Below are positions 6,718 through 8,701 of a stretch of 8,701 nucleotides of DNA, piece by piece (positions within the stretch are counted from its first letter, which is position 1; every line of letters starts with the position of its first letter). This stretch comes from SAR202 cluster bacterium (GTDB lineage: Bacteria; Chloroflexota; Dehalococcoidia; Lucifugimonadales; UBA826). The notes under the pieces were generated by a model. It ran no database searches. It worked only from the letters and a program-made list of their open reading frames with translations, and was not told where the DNA came from. Where the stretch lies: NCBI GenBank assembly GCA_009392675.1, contig VFFY01000223.1, positions 1 through 8,701 of the forward strand, in the 5' to 3' direction. A program made the translations under genes and the position numbers.

Positions 6718-7845
6718 ATGGATATAAACCAATTAACTGAATCTTACTTCATTGGGGCCATAGCCGCGGGCCTCATCTTAGCTGGTTTTGTGGCGTTAGC
6801 AATACTCCTTCGGGTCATATTAGCTATTTTGACAAAACGGACCGGCAAGGATAATGCTGACCGACTGTTTTTGGTGATAGTTGGTTCTATTAAAGGCCCC
6901 ATTGTTTTATTCGTCATAACTTTGGGATTGTTGTTCGGATATTTCACTATATCAAGAATAGAGCAGGGGATATTCACCTCTCTGAACGGTACCAGCGAAT
7001 ATGCTTTCCAGCTCTGGAAGGTCTTGGCAATTTTCATCGCAACCTTCACTACTTCCCACCTCGCTGATCGAACAATCAGGTGGTATTTAAGAAATGTGGC
7101 GATGAATACGGCCACGACACTGGATGACACTTTGCTTCCCATAGTCAGAAGAATATTGCCGATAACGATATATGCGATAGGTGGCCTAGTCGCCATAGAC
7201 AGTATAGGAATATCGGCCAGCCCAATACTAGCCGGTTTGGGCATAGGCGGCTTGGCTGTCGCTTTGGCAGTTCAACCAACCTTAAGTAATTTTTTTGCAG
7301 GGACATATGTTGTCACTGAAGGAGAATTAAAGACAGGTGATTTTATAGAATTAGATGGCGGGCCATCAGGTTATGTGGAAAGCGTGGGTTGGCGAAGTAC
7401 CAAAATTCGGACCCGGTTTAATAATCTGGTGATTATTCCAAACTCTCGTATGGCGGGAAGTATTGTAACTAACTATTTCAGTCCCACCCCAGCGATGAAC
7501 ATAATAGTTAACTGTGGGGTGAGCTATGAATCTGACTTGAGTCACGTCGAGACCATTGCCTTAGAAGAGGCGACATCCCTGGTAAAAGAATCTCCTCATT
7601 CCGTTAAAGATGTTGATCCATTTTTCGGATTCTCAAATTTCGGCGATTCGAATATCGACTTTTTTATCTTTGTACAAGCTGTGGATCGTCAGGGCACTTT
7701 CACATTAAAAAGCGAGCTTATGAAAAGAATACACGCTAGGTTCGCTTCTGAAGGAATAGAAATCAATTATCCAGTTCGAAAACTTGTTATACCAGAGGAA
7801 TTTAATCCAAAGGAATTTATTGCTCCAGCAAAACCTGAAAATTAA
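6718..7845 (+). CDS. MscS-family mechanosensitive ion channel
   Basis: This inner-membrane channel probably opens under membrane tension and releases solutes on hypo-osmotic shock. The 375-residue protein has hydrophobic segments at about 11-38, 60-78, 98-116, 145-163 and 168-190. That is two more than the 286-residue E. coli MscS, whose three-helix core corresponds to the last three. The pore helix carries the family pattern LAGLGIGGLAVALAVQPTLSN (171-191, in part) with Gly/Ala packing. A beta domain follows (GDFIELDGGPSGYVESVGWR, residues 207-226; VIIPNS, 238-243), then the alpha-beta cytoplasmic domain to about 360. Pro187 occupies the place of the kink glycine Gly113 of E. coli MscS. An in-frame TGA at 6703-6705 supports the ATG at 6718. 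It is divergent from pheS and converges on the glycosylase gene with 22 bases between. The ion preference and gating threshold cannot be read from sequence. Confidence 0.93.
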   Translation: MDINQLTESYFIGAIAAGLILAGFVALAILLRVILAILTKRTGKDNADRLFLVIVGSIKGPIVLFVITLGLLFGYFTISRIEQGIFTSLNGTSEYAFQLWKVLAIFIATFTTSHLADRTIRWYLRNVAMNTATTLDDTLLPIVRRILPITIYAIGGLVAIDSIGISASPILAGLGIGGLAVALAVQPTLSNFFAGTYVVTEGELKTGDFIELDGGPSGYVESVGWRSTKIRTRFNNLVIIPNSRMAGSIVTNYFSPTPAMNIIVNCGVSYESDLSHVETIALEEATSLVKESPHSVKDVDPFFGFSNFGDSNIDFFIFVQAVDRQGTFTLKSELMKRIHARFASEGIEINYPVRKLVIPEEFNPKEFIAPAKPEN

Positions 7846-7867
7846 CTTATCCTACTTGACTCCTATT

Positions 7868-8701
7868 CTAGATTAGCCTTCTTTGGTGAAAAAGGTACTG
7901 GTTAGCATATCCGGCGAATTCCCCAAAATGGATTTGAGCCCAATCTCGAAGTTTAGTGTCAGGAATAGACTCAGCAGAATTATTGAGGTAATTTTCCCGC
8001 AAAACACGTTTTATCCATATGTCCACCGGAAACGCTTGAAGTTTATCCATTGAAAATAATAAGACACAGTTGGCTACCTTATCCCCCACTCCTGGAAATC
8101 TAAGTAATTCGGTCAATGCTTCCTGGTATTCCAAAAACCTGAAACTTTTAAGGTCTATTTCATCTTTAACGATAGTATCGGCTACCTTTGCCACGTACTT
8201 GGCGCGAAAGCCTAACCCGATCTCTCTTAACCCTAATTCTCCAAACTCTGAAATAGAAACGGGTTCGGGAAAAGAATAAAAATAGCCAAATTGGTCCTTG
8301 ATTCTCTCTCCGCAAGATTCTGACATCCCCTTCACCAAAGATTTGATTCTCGGAATATTATTGTTCGCTGAGCAAATGAATGTTACGAGGCATTCCCAAG
8401 GGTCCTGCCTTAAAATATGAAGCCCTTCATACAAATCTTTTGCCTGAGTGAAGTAGGTATCCGATGATAATTGGGAATATATGCGTGGTAAATCATCCTC
8501 TATTCGAAGGTATTTTTTAATAAACCCTTCATCAAAGGAGTCTTCACTCTCTGAACTATAGTGTATGTCTTCTTCTTTTTGACTTAACCGTACTCTGACC
8601 CCATCGAGAATTCCTTCATGGACCTTTCCATCTAGTATGGGATCCCATCTGAAAGCCTGACCGCTATAAAGAGTCTCAGCAAGGTCGTACGGGTATTTGC
8701 A
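7868..8701 (-). CDS. ogg: 8-oxoguanine DNA glycosylase/AP lyase, OGG1 type, 5' end off the window
   Basis: This enzyme excises 8-oxoguanine from DNA and nicks the abasic site, starting base excision repair. The frame is open to the right edge, so the 278-codon stretch (277 residues, numbered from the edge) lacks its start; the TTG at 8434 is internal. SGQAFRW (13-19) is the OGG N-terminal signature, and LRQDPWECLVTFICSANNN (97-115) closely resembles human OGG1. The helix-hairpin-helix GPD motif reads FPGVGDKVANC (202-212), with catalytic Lys208 and, 19 residues on, Asp227 in FPVD, matching human Lys249 and Asp268. Arg118 and Arg166 match human Arg154 and Arg204, which read the opposing cytosine. 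Phe165 replaces Tyr203, and Asn267 stands where human Gln315 contacts the damaged base. Phe271 matches Phe319. No terminator is visible between it and the convergent channel gene. Confidence 0.93.
   Translation of the reverse strand, partial: CKYPYDLAETLYSGQAFRWDPILDGKVHEGILDGVRVRLSQKEEDIHYSSESEDSFDEGFIKKYLRIEDDLPRIYSQLSSDTYFTQAKDLYEGLHILRQDPWECLVTFICSANNNIPRIKSLVKGMSESCGERIKDQFGYFYSFPEPVSISEFGELGLREIGLGFRAKYVAKVADTIVKDEIDLKSFRFLEYQEALTELLRFPGVGDKVANCVLLFSMDKLQAFPVDIWIKRVLRENYLNNSAESIPDTKLRDWAQIHFGEFAGYANQYLFHQRRLI

Noticed and set aside
6744..7244. 166-codon open frame on the minus strand, opposite the channel gene
   Set aside because: It is antisense to a hydrophobic coding region with clear MscS motifs; its translation shows no family pattern.
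7846..7867. Bidirectional terminator between the convergent channel and glycosylase genes
   Set aside because: No stem with paired arms or flanking T/A runs can be seen in the 22 bases.
7868..8434. Glycosylase as a complete 188-residue protein starting at TTG 8434
   Set aside because: The frame stays open to the window edge and the upstream part encodes the expected OGG N-terminal signature SGQAFRW, so the TTG is an internal leucine codon.
1..8701. A novel multi-gene system such as defence or a biosynthetic cluster
   Set aside because: Seven of the eight genes belong to well-known core families and the eighth is a small membrane protein. Nothing suggests a shared new pathway, transfer, or mobile context.

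Overview
The window is an ordinary bacterial housekeeping region with moderately A+T-leaning sequence. It holds no mobile element, CRISPR array, rRNA or tRNA gene. Three things mark it as bacterial: separate pheS and pheT genes in tandem, an MscS-type channel, and a BcrC/YbjG-like PAP2 phosphatase. The protein sequences and gene neighbourhood would suit an uncultured Chloroflexota-like lineage, but this is an impression from memory and is not demonstrated here.

Layout. From about 6540 down to 1, six genes lie on the minus strand in transcription order: pheS (6493-5432), pheT (5418-2983), moeA (2956-1679), ilvE (1609-683), a 100-residue membrane protein (652-350) and a PAP2-family phosphatase that runs off the left edge (344-1). 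Gaps are 13, 26, 69, 30 and 5 bases. The run could be read as one long transcript from a promoter before pheS. The 69-base moeA-ilvE gap, however, carries a consensus -10 hexamer and a perfect 8+8 inverted repeat, which suggests ilvE has its own regulated promoter. Divergently, from 6718 to 7845 on the plus strand, lies an MscS-family channel. It faces an OGG1-type 8-oxoguanine DNA glycosylase (7868-8701, minus strand) that runs off the right edge; the two genes converge with only 22 bases between them and no visible terminator.

Function. PheS and PheT form the phenylalanyl-tRNA synthetase heterotetramer. MoeA inserts molybdenum into molybdopterin. IlvE performs the last step of branched-chain amino acid synthesis. 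The PAP2 protein probably recycles undecaprenyl pyrophosphate for cell-wall synthesis. The channel protects against osmotic downshock, and the glycosylase removes oxidised guanine. These are independent core functions, and I see no evidence that they form a dedicated new system.

The points most worth a second look are the dyad symmetry at the ilvE promoter, the histidine-rich N-terminus of MoeA encoded by a perfect 9-bp repeat, a tiny leader ORF overlapping the pheS start codon, and the residues in the DNA-reading pocket of the glycosylase.
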